From contig NC_053389.1 of NCBI RefSeq assembly GCF_905171765.1, positions 218,866,624 to 218,930,623 on the forward strand: DNA of 64,000 nt. The letters run 5' to 3'. The notes below the pieces were generated by a model. It saw only the letters and a program-made list of their open reading frames with translations. It was not told the DNA's origin and ran no database searches. The position numbers and the translations under genes were made by a program. The first letter of the stretch is position 1. Each line of letters opens with the position of its first letter. This DNA is from Bufo bufo (Eukaryota; Chordata; Amphibia; Anura; Bufonidae). This document shows positions 11,814 through 22,819 of the stretch, one piece after another.

Positions 11814-12986
11814 TTACTCTCTTTGGCAATTAATCTCTCGGTCTCTATTTTTTTCCTTATAGTTTTTCAGTGCTTCCGTGCAACCCTCCTGTTTTAGTGT
11901 TTTATATGCTTTCTTTTTGTCATTTATTGCTTTCTTTACAGTTCTATTTATCCACATTGGTTTCTTTTTGTTCCTTAACCTTTTATTACCATACGGTATG
12001 TACCTCTCACAATGAGTTTTTAGGATGTTTTTAAAGATATCCCATTTTGTGTCTGTATTTGTGAGGACTTTGTCCCAGTTAGTTTGGCCTATGGCCTCTC
12101 TTAGTTGGCTAAATTTAGCTTTTTTGAAGTTTGGTATTTTTGTTCCTCCCTGTAGAAACGCTCTTTTGAATGATAATTGGAAGGTTATTACTTTATGGTC
12201 ACTATTTCCCAGGTGTCCCCCGACCTGCACGTCTGTTGTTCTGTCAGGTCTATTGTTTAATACTAAGTCCAGTATGGCCGTCCCTCTAGTCGGGTCCTGA
12301 ACCAGTTGGGAGAGGTAATTGTCTTTGGTTATAGCCACGAACCTGTTTCCCTTATGAGATATACAAGTTTCAGTTTCCCAGTCTATATCTGGGTAGTTGA
12401 AGTCCCCCATAATAACCACCTCATTATGATTTGCCGCCTCGTCTATCTCGTTTAGTAGTAGATTTTCTGTGGACTCTGGTATATTAGGTGGTTTATAGTA
12501 AACTCCTATTAGTAATTTATTGTTGTTTTTAGCTCCATGTATCTCTACCCATAGTGACTCCACATGTTCATGTCCCTCACTTATATCTTCTCGGACTGTG
12601 GGCTTTAGACAGGACTTTATATAAAGGCAGACCCCTCCCCCTCTCCGGTTTTGACGATCCTTTCTAAACAGACTGTAACCTTGTACATTAACTGCCCAGT
12701 CATAGCTATCATCCAGCCATGTCTCAGTTATTCCCACTATGTCATAGTCCTCCTCACACATCACTAATTCCAGTTCACCAGTTTTATTAGTCAGGCTTCT
12801 GGCATTAGTATACATACATTTGAGAGGTTTATGTATATTTTTTACCCTACACCTTTCCTTCTGAATTGTTCTAGTCCCTCCTTCCATTCCTCCCCCATTC
12901 TTATTACCTTGCCCCCGGTCTCTATCTGCACTATCTTCCCCTCCTATAACGTAATTACCCTCCCCCCCAGTCCCTAGTTTAAACAC
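11814..12986 (-). pseudogene. CR1 ORF2, N-terminal AP endonuclease (copy A)
   Basis: The 390-codon frame carries APE-type endonuclease landmarks in order: NARSLTNK, ITETWLDDS (catalytic Glu), GGGVCLYIK, GVYYKPP, MGDFNYPDIDW (D-x-N) and NSDHKVI (S-D-H). After the domain comes a basic linker (NKRLRNKKKPMW) that leads to the RT. Its start overlaps the ORF1 end by about 13 nt in another frame. The frame itself is open, but it is separated from the RT half by a frameshift at about 11800-11815. Confidence 0.85.
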
Positions 12987-13957
12987 TCCTCCAACCTTCT
13001 AGCCATCTTTCTCCCCAGCACAGCTGCCCCTTCCCCATTGAGGTGCAGCCCGTCCCTACGATAGAGCCTGTTGCCGATAGAAAAATCGGCCCAGTTCTCC
13101 AGGAACCCAAACCCCTCCATCCTACACCAGTTCTTGAGCCACTTGTTAATCTCCCTAATCTCCCATTGCCTTTCTTGTGTGGCTCGTGGTACAGGCAGCA
13201 TTTCGGAAAATACTACCTTTGAGGTCCTTGCCCTCAGCTTTTGACCTAAATCCCTGAAATCATTTTTAAGGACTCTCCACCTACCTCTAACTTTGTCATT
13301 GGTTCCGATATGGACCATGACCGCTGGATCGTCTCCAGCCCCTCCCAGTAATCTGTCAACCCGATCCGCGATGTGTCGAACTCTAGCGCCAGGAAGACAG
13401 CACACTGTTCGGCGATCACGGTCTTTGTGACAGATTTCCCTATCTGTTCCCCTAATAATGGAGTCTCCCACTACCAACACCTGTCTGGCCTGCCCTGCTC
13501 TCCTGGTTCCCTGCTTACTGGAGCTGACATTCCCCTGACTGGCAGAGGAAGTGTCTGGCTGCAGCAGTGCCGTCCCCGGACTGACATCCCCCTCATCTGC
13601 CAAACGTGCAAACTTGTTGGGGTGTGTCAGATCAGGGCTAGCCTACCTGGCACTCTTCCCTCTACCCCGCTTTCTAACTTTTACCCAGCTAGCTACCTCA
13701 CTTTCCTCAGCCTCCTCTCTGTCACCCTCCCCCTCATCTACCCCAAAGAGTTCTTGCTCGGTGAGAAGCAAACTCTTTTGCAAATTATCAATGCCTCTCA
13801 GTGTTGCAACTTGCCCATTTAGAGACTCGATCTGCGATTCCAAACGGGTAATTTGCTCACATCTAGAACAAAGATATACACCCTTGAACTCCTGTTCCAG
13901 GACTGCATACATCATGCAAGATGTGCACTGGACTGCGTTGTAAATTGTGCAACACAT
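12974..13957 (-). pseudogene. CR1 ORF1 with zinc-knuckle-like N-terminus and GDSL/SGNH esterase domain (copy A)
   Basis: The frame starts at 13957 with two Cys pairs (C11-x2-C14 and C30-x2-C33), then a predicted coiled coil (about residues 35-65) and an acidic-to-basic linker. One in-frame TAG at about 13640 interrupts it. Copy C has a sense GAG at this site, so the ancestral frame was open. The second part (13603-12974) is an SGNH hydrolase: GDSIIRGTD (nucleophile Ser), HIGTND, and DGLHLN with the Asp and His. Esterase-type ORF1 proteins are known in CR1-clade LINEs and bind RNA or lipid; the exact role is not settled. Confidence 0.85.
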
Positions 13958-14110
13958 ACTAAATGGGGATTACAACAGTAAAAAAGTAAAACAGTATAAA
14001 TGATTTAGATTTAGACCCTGTCTGCTGTAGTTGAAGGACCACGTAAAATTAAGCCAACAACACACAAGGAAATTATATCCAACCTTAGTTTCCAAAATCC
14101 TTTTCTTAAA

Positions 14111-14965
14111 CTCCTTATTTTTTAACTCCACTTAATAAGAAGCCACTTAGTAGAGCAAGCCTCAGAAAGAGCAGGCTCTGAAGAGTATAAGTGGCTCAAT
14201 TAATAGCACCTGGTTGCCCCAGGCACTCGCCTTAATTAAGCAGAGAAAAAAAAAAAAAAAAACGATTTTAAATGCAAGTACAAAAATACAAACACTTAAC
14301 TTTCAATGATCTCTGCTGCAATCCACACTCAGCCACCTGCAATCACTCCCACAAAACCACACACAGCTCTAGAACTCCTTATTTTTTAACTCCACTTAAT
14401 AAGAAGCCACTTAGTAGAGCAAGCCTCAGAAAGAGCAGGCTCTGAAGAGTATAAGTGGCTCAATTTATAGCACCTGGTTGCCCCAGGCACTCGCCTTAAT
14501 TAAGCAGAGAAAAAAAAAAAACGATTTTAAATGCAAGTACAAAAATACAAACACTTAACTTTCAATGATCTCTGCTGCAATCCACACTCAGCCACCTGCA
14601 ATCACTCCCACAAAACCACACACAGCTCTAGAACTCCTTATTTTTTAACTCCACTTAATAAGAAGCCACTTAGTAGAGCAAGCCTCAGAAAGAGCAGGCT
14701 CTGAAGAGTATAAGTGGCTCAATTTATAGCACCTGGTTGCCCCAGGCACTCGCCTTAATTAAGCAGAGAAAAAAAAAAAAAAAAAACGATTTTAAATGCA
14801 AGTACAAAAATACAAACACTTAACTTTCAATGATCTCTGCTGCAATCCACACTCAGCCACCTGCAATCACTCCCACAAAACCACACACAGCTCTAGAACT
14901 CCTTATTTTTTAACTCCACTTAATAAGAAGCCACTTAGTAGAGCAAGCCTCAGAAAGAAAAGCGG
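14111..14965 (-). repeat. CR1 5' tandem monomers, 3 full units plus a partial unit
   Basis: The marker CTCCTTATTTTTTAACTCC recurs at 14111, 14375, 14634 and 14899, giving periods of 264, 259 and 265 bp. The units are almost identical and differ chiefly in the length of an A-tract of 13-20 nt. On the CR1 coding strand they lie directly upstream of ORF1, the arrangement known for promoter monomers of some mammalian L1 families. Promoter function is inference. Confidence 0.85.
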
Positions 14966-14966
14966 T

Positions 14967-15738
14967 AGAATTTGTACACAAGGTATGGGGGAGTCGAAGT
15001 AGTTTTCAACCCACAGCAGTGTATCTTTCAATACATTCCCAGAGACCAATCAGAGGATCCGGGTACAGGAGTGTCGGACGGAGGTATACACATTTTATTT
15101 ATGGCTATTAAGAGATCAATCTTGAGAAAATGGCTGCAACCGAAGCCACCAGAGTGGGAGGAGGTTTTAGGCACAATGAAACACGTGCTATACATGGAAA
15201 GGTTGGAGATTGAGAGACATAAGGAAAATACCATAGGCAGGTTCATGAAAAAATGGAAACAGTTTGTCATTGAGGTTCTGTCTGATTCAGAAATTGAGGA
15301 GCTGATGTCTCCCTTCCGACAAACAAAGTGGTACCTCACATCCCAACTAAAGGTAAACCTGGGTAGACTATGTGTTGGTAGGAGTTGAGAGGGGAGCGAT
15401 CCCAGGAGATACCTTGTCCATTTAACTGCTGAAGTGAACCTTTTCTTTGATTAGGTGGAAATTGATGGAAACAGAAGCACCTAGGAGGGATGGGGGAGGG
15501 GGGTTTCAGTTCTGGGTTGGGAAGAGGGGGAGAATTTAAAGTTTTCACTGGTTGGACATTTTCTTCATTGTTCTATGTCACGAAAAGAAATGAATGAGCA
15601 AGACACTTAATCTTTACAATTCTCTATTGTGGAAATCACGATGTTATGCACTTACAGTGATTATTCTGTTTGTACAAAGTGTTACGCATTATCTGTACCA
15701 TGTCTTGCTTACAATAAAAAAGATTTGGAAAAAAAAGA
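14967..15738 (+). pseudogene. L1/Tx1-like LINE ORF2 C-terminus and 3' UTR (continuation after CR1)
   Basis: The frame 14972-15388 encodes AIKRSILRKWLQPKPPEWEE followed by a Lys/Glu-rich helical tail, the usual end of L1-like ORF2. It continues the protein interrupted near 9880. The 3' UTR runs to an AATAAAAAAGATTTGGAAA tail at about 15714-15738. An intact, RT-independent function is not suggested. Confidence 0.65.
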
Positions 15739-17998
15739 TGCTTTCGTAAGCGTAAATGAATACATGTGTACCTGTACATATGGCTGGAGCAGTATGAAGA
15801 TACAGGAAGTGAAGTACACAGAAGAAAGGGTGGAGCAATGAAGGAAATGAATCACAGATATCAAGAACAAGAAAAACAAGTGCATTATCAAAAACGGCCA
15901 CTAGATGGGAGCATATAACCAAATATAGAATATATGTATGGTTCAATTAAATCAATTAAATAAACTATATAGATTTTAACTGCATAGCAGCACAACTTTG
16001 GAACACTTTTACTTATCCAGGCCATTCAGAGACTGTTTTCTTGTGACACATTGTACTTTATGTTAATGGTAAATTTTAGTCAATATATTTTACCTTTATT
16101 TATAAAAAAAATCCAAAAGTTAACTAAAATTTGAAACAATTCACTGTTTTCTAAATTTGAATCTCTCTGCTTTTAAGACAGTGATGCCTAGATAAAATAT
16201 TAATTAATTAACATTCCCCATATGTCTACTTTTTGTTGGGGTAATTTTGGTAATGTAATTTTATTTTTTTAGGACGTTAGAAGGTTTTGAATTTTAGTAG
16301 CAATTTTTGAAATTATAAAAAAAAAATCCAAAGTCAGCTTTTTTAAGGACCAGTTCAGTTCTGAAGTTACTTTGTGGGGCTTACATAATAGAAGAAACCC
16401 ATAAATAAATCCATTTTAGAAACAACACCCCTCAAACTATTTAAAACTGGTTTTAGAAATGTTAACCCTTTAGGTATTCCATAGGAATTAAAGCAAAATA
16501 GAGGTGAAATTAAAAAAATCTAACTTTTTGCAGATTTTCCATTTTAATAATTTTTTTCCTAGAACACATCAAGGGTTAACAACAAAACGAACCTCAATAT
16601 TTATTTCCCTGATTCTGCAGTTTACAGAAACACCCCATATGTGGTCATATACCGGTCACATACCGCTGTATGGGCACACAGCAGGGCACAGAAGGCAAGG
16701 AGCGCCATATGGATTTTGAAGGGCAGATTTAGCTGGAATAGTCTGTGGGCACCATGTTGCATTTTAAGAGACCCCACAGTGAAAACCCCCAAAGGGTGAC
16801 CACATTTTGTAAACTACCCAAGACATTTTTAAGGGGTGTAGTGAGCACTTCACTCAACAGGTGTTTCATAGAATTTTTAATACTTGGGTGTGAAAATGAA
16901 GAATTTTTTTTTTTTTTATAAAAAATGGAGATAAAGACCCAAACTTTCTTTTTCACAAAAGATAACAGGAGAATATCCCCCCACAATTTGCTACCCATTT
17001 TCTCCTGAATACAGCAGGACGCCAATTGTGGTCGTAAACTGTTATTTGGGGATACGCCAGGGCTCAGAAGGGAAGGAGCGGTATCTGGATTTTCTAACAT
17101 GGAATTTTCTGTCATGGTTTTTAAGAGTGATAACTTTTTTTTTTGTTGAATGAGCTGCGTGAGGGCTTATTTTGTGCCAGACAAGCTGTAGTTTTTATTG
17201 GCACCATTATGGGGTACATTTGGCTTTCTGGTTGATTTTTGTCTCTTTTTTTTAATGTTTTACACAATAAAAACATTCTTAGAAAAAAAATCATGTTTTT
17301 GTGTTGCCATATTATTAGAGCCATATTATTATTATTTTTTCATTTTTCTGGCTATAGTCTTGTGTGAGGACTTGTTTTTTGCAGTACGAGGTGAAGTTTT
17401 TATTGATACCATTTAGGGATACATACAACTTTTTGATTAATTGATATTATGTGTTTTGTGAGGTGAGGTGACTAAAAAAAAATGTTTTGGCATAATTTGT
17501 ATTTGTTTTTTTTAACACCGTTCACTTGATGGGGCAGATCATACTGCGGCGATACCAAATATGTCTATTTTTTATTTAATTTTTTTACATTTTACATAAT
17601 AAGAGCATTTTTAGAAAAAAAATCATGTTTTTGTGTTGCAATTTTCATAGAGCCATATATTATTTTTTTTTCTGCCTATGGTCTTGTGTGGAGGCTCATT
17701 TTTTGCGGTACGAGGTGACGTTTTTATTGATACCATTTTGGGGTATGTACGACTTTTTGATTGATTAACATTATGTTTTTTGGGAGGTGAGCTCAGTAAA
17801 AAAATCTGTTTTGCTGCAATGTTTATTTTTATTTTTACGGCGTTCACCTGATGTTTTTAACATTTTTTAATTAACGGATTTGGGGGATTTTTTTTTTTTA
17901 AATGTGAAACTTTTTTTTTTTTTTTTTTAACGCTTTATTTTTTATTTTACACTTTGTGTCCCCCATAAGGTCATATAAGAACTCTGGGGGACATTTAA

Positions 17999-18833
17999 AG
18001 GATAACTGTCATATTTTTTTTATTTGCTAGTTTATTAGAGCTAGGCATGTATACCTGAGTTAGTCTGTCAGTGATTGTCAAAAGATCTGTAATTACCTTA
18101 TAATAACAGCTTTCATTAATGTCCTCTATCCCTTTCCTCTGCTTCCTTAAAAGACCGTTGCTAGGGCTCATCTGTCTCCGACTAGGAAGACAGAGGGGCG
18201 GTCCTTCACACTGCATGCCTGCATTAGGCTAAAGAGTTTAATGTCTCTCAGTAATCCAATCTGATTGGCTGGCAGGAATCTGCTGGTTACAAAAAGTTTG
18301 TATGTGACCTGAGGGAATGCAGTTTTGGCCCTTTAGAGAACTGGCAGAGGAGCCATCTTGAGAAGATCCTCATAATGTAGGATTCAAAACAGCCATAACT
18401 AAGGGGGAAACTAAAGGAAAACAGCGGAAAGTGAAGAAACAAAAGATTGCTTTATGCATAATGCTGCTGCAGCAGTAACATATGCTAAAATTGACGTTTT
18501 GATGAAAATATGACAATTAGGCTCCATTCACACGTCCGTGGTGTGTTGCGGATCCGCAAATTGTGGATCCGCAACACACCCGCCCGGCACCCCTATAAAA
18601 ATGCCTATTCTTGTCCGCAAGCTGCAGACAAGAATAGGACATGCTCTATCTTTTTGCGGAGCTGCGGACCCAAAATCGGGGCCGCGCTCCGCAATTGCTG
18701 CTGCAGACAGCACACTGTGTGCTGTCCGCATCCATTCCGTCCCTATAGAGAATGAATGGGTCCTCACCCATTCCGCAAAATTGCGGAAAGGATGCGGACC
18801 CATTTTGCGGACGTGTGAATGGAGCCTTAACCT
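17999..18833. mobile_element. TTAA MITE (Kolobok/piggyBac type) with a nested Harbinger-type MITE
   Basis: TTAA at 17995-17998 and 18834-18837 flanks AGGATAACTGTCATAT on the left and ATGACAATTA...ACCT on the right, once the nested insertion is taken out. The terminus matches the element at 4243-4990. There is no coding sequence. Confidence 0.75.
18520..18826. mobile_element. Harbinger-type MITE, TTA duplication
   Basis: GGCTCCATTCACACGTCC at the left and GGACGTGTGAATGGAGCC at the right form a perfect 18-bp inverted repeat. TTA flanks both ends (18517-18519 and 18827-18829), and TWA is the PIF/Harbinger target. Internal palindromic GCGGATCCGC segments make most of the 307 bp foldable. Confidence 0.85.
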
Positions 18834-18871
18834 TTAACTTCATAATTATTTTTTTTAACTATTGATTTCTT

Positions 18872-19210
18872 CTGTAACTGGGGCTGACATAGTAGTCCCA
18901 GTTACAGGGGAAATACTCCCCTCAAAGAGGCAGTACAGCATAATACAACGCTGTACAGCCTCAGTGCAGGACTGATCGAGGTCTGTGGAAGACCTGACAG
19001 CTCCTGCACTCTCCCGACCTTGGCGGTCACATGATCACCGGGCCGGGACAGGAAGCGGCAGATCCCTTCCTCAGCTGTATACACAGCGCTTATTGGGCGC
19101 TGTGTATATAGCGATCTAGAAGGCAGGGACACCCAGGAATGGTCCCTGCCTTCTCTCTGGGGTGCCCTGCTGTCACTGACAAGGGGCCCACCGCTCGGCA
19201 GCTGCACGAT
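18872..19210. repeat. Row of hairpins at the right end of the T-rich element
   Basis: Successive perfect or near-perfect inverted repeats are CTGTAACTGG/CCAGTTACAG (18872-18907), TATACACAGCGC/GCGCTGTGTATA (19078-19108), GAAGGCAGGGACC-type arms (19119-19153) and a GCTGCACG/CGTGCAGC pair near 19200-19220. This resembles the ladder at 60478-60798. Confidence 0.75.
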
Positions 19211-19316
19211 TAGCGTGCAGCGGCCTTCTCTGAAAGGATGTTCCAGGACGTCCATTCAGAGATAAACCCGACTTCCCAGGACGTTTATAGTCAATGGGCG
19301 GTCGGGAAGTGGTTAA

Positions 19317-20395
19317 AGAACAGATTTGCTGAAAATTCAGGGGAAAAAAGGCCTAAGGGCAGGGCGTTGCTAGGGTCTCAAAAGATCTGGGGCCTAACAT
19401 TACTAGACACAGATGCAAATCAGACGCATATCAGAAATCACCTAAACTCAAGAGGTTTCCTCTTCTCCCTTATGGGAACATTAGAGGGGTCTTCGTTGCG
19501 TTGGGTTCTAAGGTCAAAAAAGATAAACAAAAAACCATAGACGAGCTATTAGAAAACATAGCCATTGCAGAAAAGGACTTAAAATCCAATAGCAACCCTG
19601 AAAAACTAGACAAATTAAGAGCCCTTAGGCAACGATTAAAACACATACTTGATCTACGCTATGCAAAACAACAACTCTATTTCAAGCACAAGCTATACGC
19701 ACATGGGAGGGAAACTTATGTCCGTCCTGATAAGGAAAACACGTGAAAAAACATACATATATAAAATACGGAGTAAACAGGGAACACCCCATACCCAAAC
19801 ACCTGATATAGCCCAAGCCCAAGCCTTCCATTCTTACTACTCGGGTCTATATAATCTCAGACCCAACCCGGACCCACTTATCCCTGGGAGGATACATGAC
19901 TTCCTGGACAAGCTGAACATACCTACAGAGGAGGAAGCCTCCAAACTTCTAGTATCAGTCACCGCAGAAGAAATACGTAGTATACTATTTATCTTCTCCC
20001 CAGGGAAAAAGTCCAGGACCAGACGGTCTATCACTCCTGTACTATAAGAAATTCAGCAATGTCCTAATACCCCATCTCACCACACTCTGCAATCACTTGC
20101 TACAGGGAGGAACTTTATACCCGCAAGCGCAAGAAGCACACATCACATTAATACATAAGACGGGGAAAGACCCACAAGCATGTGAAAACTATCGCCCCAT
20201 CTCATTACTGAACTTGGATTTGAAAGTCTGGGCCAAGTTAATAGCCACACGTATCAGCCTCTTACTCAAACGTCTTATTGGGACAGAACAAGCTGGTTTT
20301 GTCAAAGGGAGGGGCGGGACAATTAGTGCAGACTCCTCCATGTCATTCACGCGGCTCATCAACATAAACGCCCCCTCGCACTTTTGGGGATAGAC
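19317..20395 (+). pseudogene. L1/Tx1-like LINE ORF2 fragment, pre-RT and first RT blocks
   Basis: Overlapping frames (19501-19746, 19649-20047 and 20097-20393) read as one protein with frameshifts. They give a Lys/Asp-rich linker, FHSYYSGLYN, a degraded S-P-G-K-x-P-G-P-D-G region near 20000, LIHKTGKDPQACENYRPISL, and EQAGFVKGR. The frame is lost at 20395, where a Penelope-type 3' end follows. RT catalytic blocks are absent. Confidence 0.7.
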
Positions 20396-20745
20396 GCTGG
20401 AAGAAGCCAGTTTCACTGGCGAAACGACGTTGGGAGGAGGCGGCTGAGGGATCAACACGCAACGTTGGGGTATTTATTATTGCTTTTTTATTTCCACACT
20501 TAGCTTACCAACTTTTCCATTGGACCTTTATGTCCTGGGTTTATATGTTCTTAGTTGGCCCTCTGTGTGGCTCCTTCTTGGTATCCTGGGTACTCCTGTG
20601 TGCCGACTCCTCAGCCCCCTCTAGGGTTTTATTCCTCACTGAAGTATGCCTTCTTCCTGCTGATTTTATATGTTACAATTACTGTCTAATGTATATTTAA
20701 TAAAGAATTTTCCTTATTTTTATATGGAGGAGCCGTAGTCCAATT
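20396..20745 (+). mobile_element. Penelope-like 3' fragment with degenerate hammerhead motif
   Basis: GCCAG/CTGGC (20406-20420) form a stem followed directly by GAAACGACGTTGGG, the layout of a Penelope hammerhead. The CTGANGA box reads GCTGGAAGAA, with one extra base. Downstream, AATAAAGAATTTTCC (about 20700) and a T-rich tail fit a retroelement 3' end. Confidence 0.55.
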
Positions 20746-20769
20746 TTTTGTTGGGTTACGTCTATAAAT

Positions 20770-21182
20770 GCACTTCACTTCGCACACTTTCACAAAGTAG
20801 TCAAAAGATTTTTTCGCTGCTTTTTCATTTCACAGACAACTCACCCAGTTTGAAACAACTCAGCCACTATCAAGGAAAATGGGTAACCTATACTTCTTGA
20901 TTGGTTCCGCACAAAATGCCCCTAGGCCAACATTTATCACCGCCTGGGAAAAATAATTAAATATCACACTTTCAGACGCAGAAGTGAGGTCCATACTGAA
21001 CACATCACAAGGCTTTTCTACATGTGTTAGATTACAAGAGAATCATTACAAAATTCTGACTAGATGGTATAGGACACCGGAATTTCTCTTTAACCGGAAC
21101 CTCTCCCAATCAAACGTGTGCTGGAGATGTGAGACAGAGGAAGGCTCCCTATCACACATATGGTATAAATGTCCACTCATTA
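20770..21182 (+). pseudogene. L1/Tx1-like LINE ORF2 C-terminal fragment
   Basis: The frame 20984-21182 gives LTRWYRTPEFLFNRNLSQ and then the cysteine motif C-W-R-C-E-x-E-E-G-S-L-S-H-I-W-Y-K-C-P, diagnostic of L1/Tx1 ORF2 ends. It is cut at 21183 by an unrelated repeat. Together with 19317-20395 it could be one LINE interrupted by the Penelope fragment, though the RT core is missing. Confidence 0.7.
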
Positions 21183-21849
21183 CCACTAGTGATGAGCGAG
21201 CATGCTTGGCCGAGTACCGGTTCGGCTGGAGCATCGCTATGCTCGGCTCGTGGCGGTACTCGGCCAAATACCACGTGTGCTCGTCGCATTGCTCGAGTCT
21301 CCGCCCCCCAAGTTTGGCGCCTCCTGAAGCATCCAATCAGTGTTCAGGTAAGTAATTCCCTCCAGTGTAATGCCATAGCCATGTTAGCTATAAGCCTTAC
21401 ACTGGTTGGCTGGCCGGAACATGTGGTACTAGTTTATATAGGAGCCGACGTCCCGCGCTCGGATCATTCAGCGTCAGGGAGAGCCGACAGTAGGCAGGGA
21501 CAGATAGCGGTTTGCTGAAATTACAACAATTGAACCCCCAAAAAGCTCTTGAAAGACAAAACAGTCCTTTTCAGGACTAAAGTGTGTTTCACAGCAGTGC
21601 AGCATTTTATTTATTTTTAACAAGGGTTAAATTCAGCAATATTAGGGACTGGCATCTGCAGGAAGGGACAGATAGTGCAGAGCTGGAAAATCGCTGTGTT
21701 CAGTACCAAAAAGCTTATACTACATATCAGTGAGATCTACAGTACACCATCAGAAAGCAGTGTGTTTAGCAGAAATTCTAAAAAGGGGCTTATTCACTAG
21801 AGTGTGCCTGCTAGTGAGATATACACCGCTCCATCATCTAAATTTATTT
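21183..21849. repeat. Unclassified interspersed repeat beginning CTAGTGATGAGCGAG
   Basis: A GC-rich head with GCTCGGC/GCCGAG-type short inverted repeats is followed by AT-rich sequence. It appears to continue beyond the palindromic insertion and into the tandem array at 24330-24900. No transposase was seen. A hAT-type nonautonomous element is one possibility. Confidence 0.35.
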
Positions 21850-22425
21850 TTCTGGAAAAATTACAAAAAATCCAATAAGGACGCTTAAAATGGAGCAAAA
21901 TAATAAAGTTTTATTAGTGCTCAAAAAGGAAGGGGTTGAAACCTGTATAAATACAAGGGACAAAATCGTCTATCCAAATTAATCCATCCTCATGTATGGA
22001 TGGTAACCCTACCTATGATTGTAGGAAAATTGTGAGGAATAGTATAGAAGGACAGACGGACTAATTAACTAAAATTCACCGCTCTAAATCCGGATCTAGT
22101 ACTCCGAAATGGCAAGGTACTGCCTGACAATAGTGATGTGTATGCCAGTACAATTGTGCAGGTGAAAATAGTTGCTACAGTGTACTATATCCACTAGAAT
22201 ATAGGATATATTAAACCCCAGTCATTAGTATGGAATAAGCACACACAGCAAGCAATAGACTGACCAGTGACAGCCGTGCCACTGAGCAGTGGTGGTTAGA
22301 GAGAAGAGCGGCTGTGCACTGTACCGACTCATAACCTCCGTCCACCAGGTGAGTAAACCACACAGACTGTTACCGATGCTGGCTACATGCGCTCCAGCAA
22401 ACAGCACGTCTGAACAATGAGCTAC

Positions 22426-22473
22426 GGCTCTACGCGTTTCTGTGCAGATAATGCCTGCACGTCATCAGGAGCC
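22426..22473 (-). ncRNA. Hammerhead ribozyme motif, left arm of the palindrome
   Basis: This is the mirror copy of the motif at 22772-22819 on the opposite strand, identical in sequence: stem I GGCTC/GAGCC, CTGATGA, stem II GTGCAG/CTGCAC, GAAACGCGTA. All core boxes are intact. Confidence 0.8.
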
Positions 22474-22771
22474 AGGAAGCTACTACACCTAACTGCCTAA
22501 AGCCGATACTGGGAACTTGAAATCGGCTAAACTACACAGTTAATTTAATCGTGTTCGCACCGAATCCTAGTGTGGAAAACGGTGTGTTGCTTGTTACATG
22601 TATAGTCTCGGCTCTGTAATGGCCATTACAGAGCCGAGACTATACATGTAACAAGCAACACACCGTTTTCCACACTAGGATTCGGTGCGAACACGATTAA
22701 ATTAACTGTGTAGTTTAGCCGATTTCAAGTTCCCAGTATCGGCTTTAGGCAGTTAGGTGTAGTAGCTTCCT

Positions 22772-22819
22772 GGCTCCTGATGACGTGCAGGCATTATCTG
22801 CACAGAAACGCGTAGAGCC
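22772..22819 (+). ncRNA. Hammerhead ribozyme motif, right arm of the palindrome
   Basis: The order is GGCTC (22772-22776), CTGATGA (22777-22783), GTGCAG (22785-22790), a 7-nt loop, CTGCAC (22798-22803), GAAA (22805-22808), C-GC-GT as a two-pair stem III, A22814 as the base before the predicted cleavage, then GAGCC (22815-22819) pairing with the first stem. The ACGCGT palindrome is the known Penelope-type stem III that can pair between two molecules. Confidence 0.8.

Larger units (their letters stand above)
9885..14965 (-). mobile_element. Nearly full-length CR1-type LINE, copy A
   Basis: Read on the minus strand, the element has tandem 5' monomers (14965-14111), ORF1 with an esterase-like domain, ORF2 with an AP endonuclease and reverse transcriptase, and a 3' tail of ACATAGTA-type repeats at about 9885-9905. 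It interrupts the C-terminal part of an L1-like ORF2: frame text stops near 9880 and resumes at 14967. Of the three CR1 copies in this window it is the most complete. Two frameshifts in ORF2 and one stop in ORF1 make it inactive. Confidence 0.9.
15740..19312. mobile_element. T-rich element with hairpin-ladder right end (piggyBac/TTAA type), left end uncertain
   Basis: From about 16000 the sequence is AT-rich with recurring segments (TTGGTACCATTTTGGGG-like phrases near 17200, 17400 and 17720; repeated poly-T). It ends in GC-rich hairpins and GGGAAGTGG-TTAA (19313-19316). TTAA at 16462-16465 is one candidate left border, but related text extends further left. Two other elements here (36999-38028 and 55996-60798) share the T-rich body, hairpin ladder and GG-TTAA end. 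There is no coding capacity. A nested TTAA MITE sits at 17999-18833. Confidence 0.55.
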
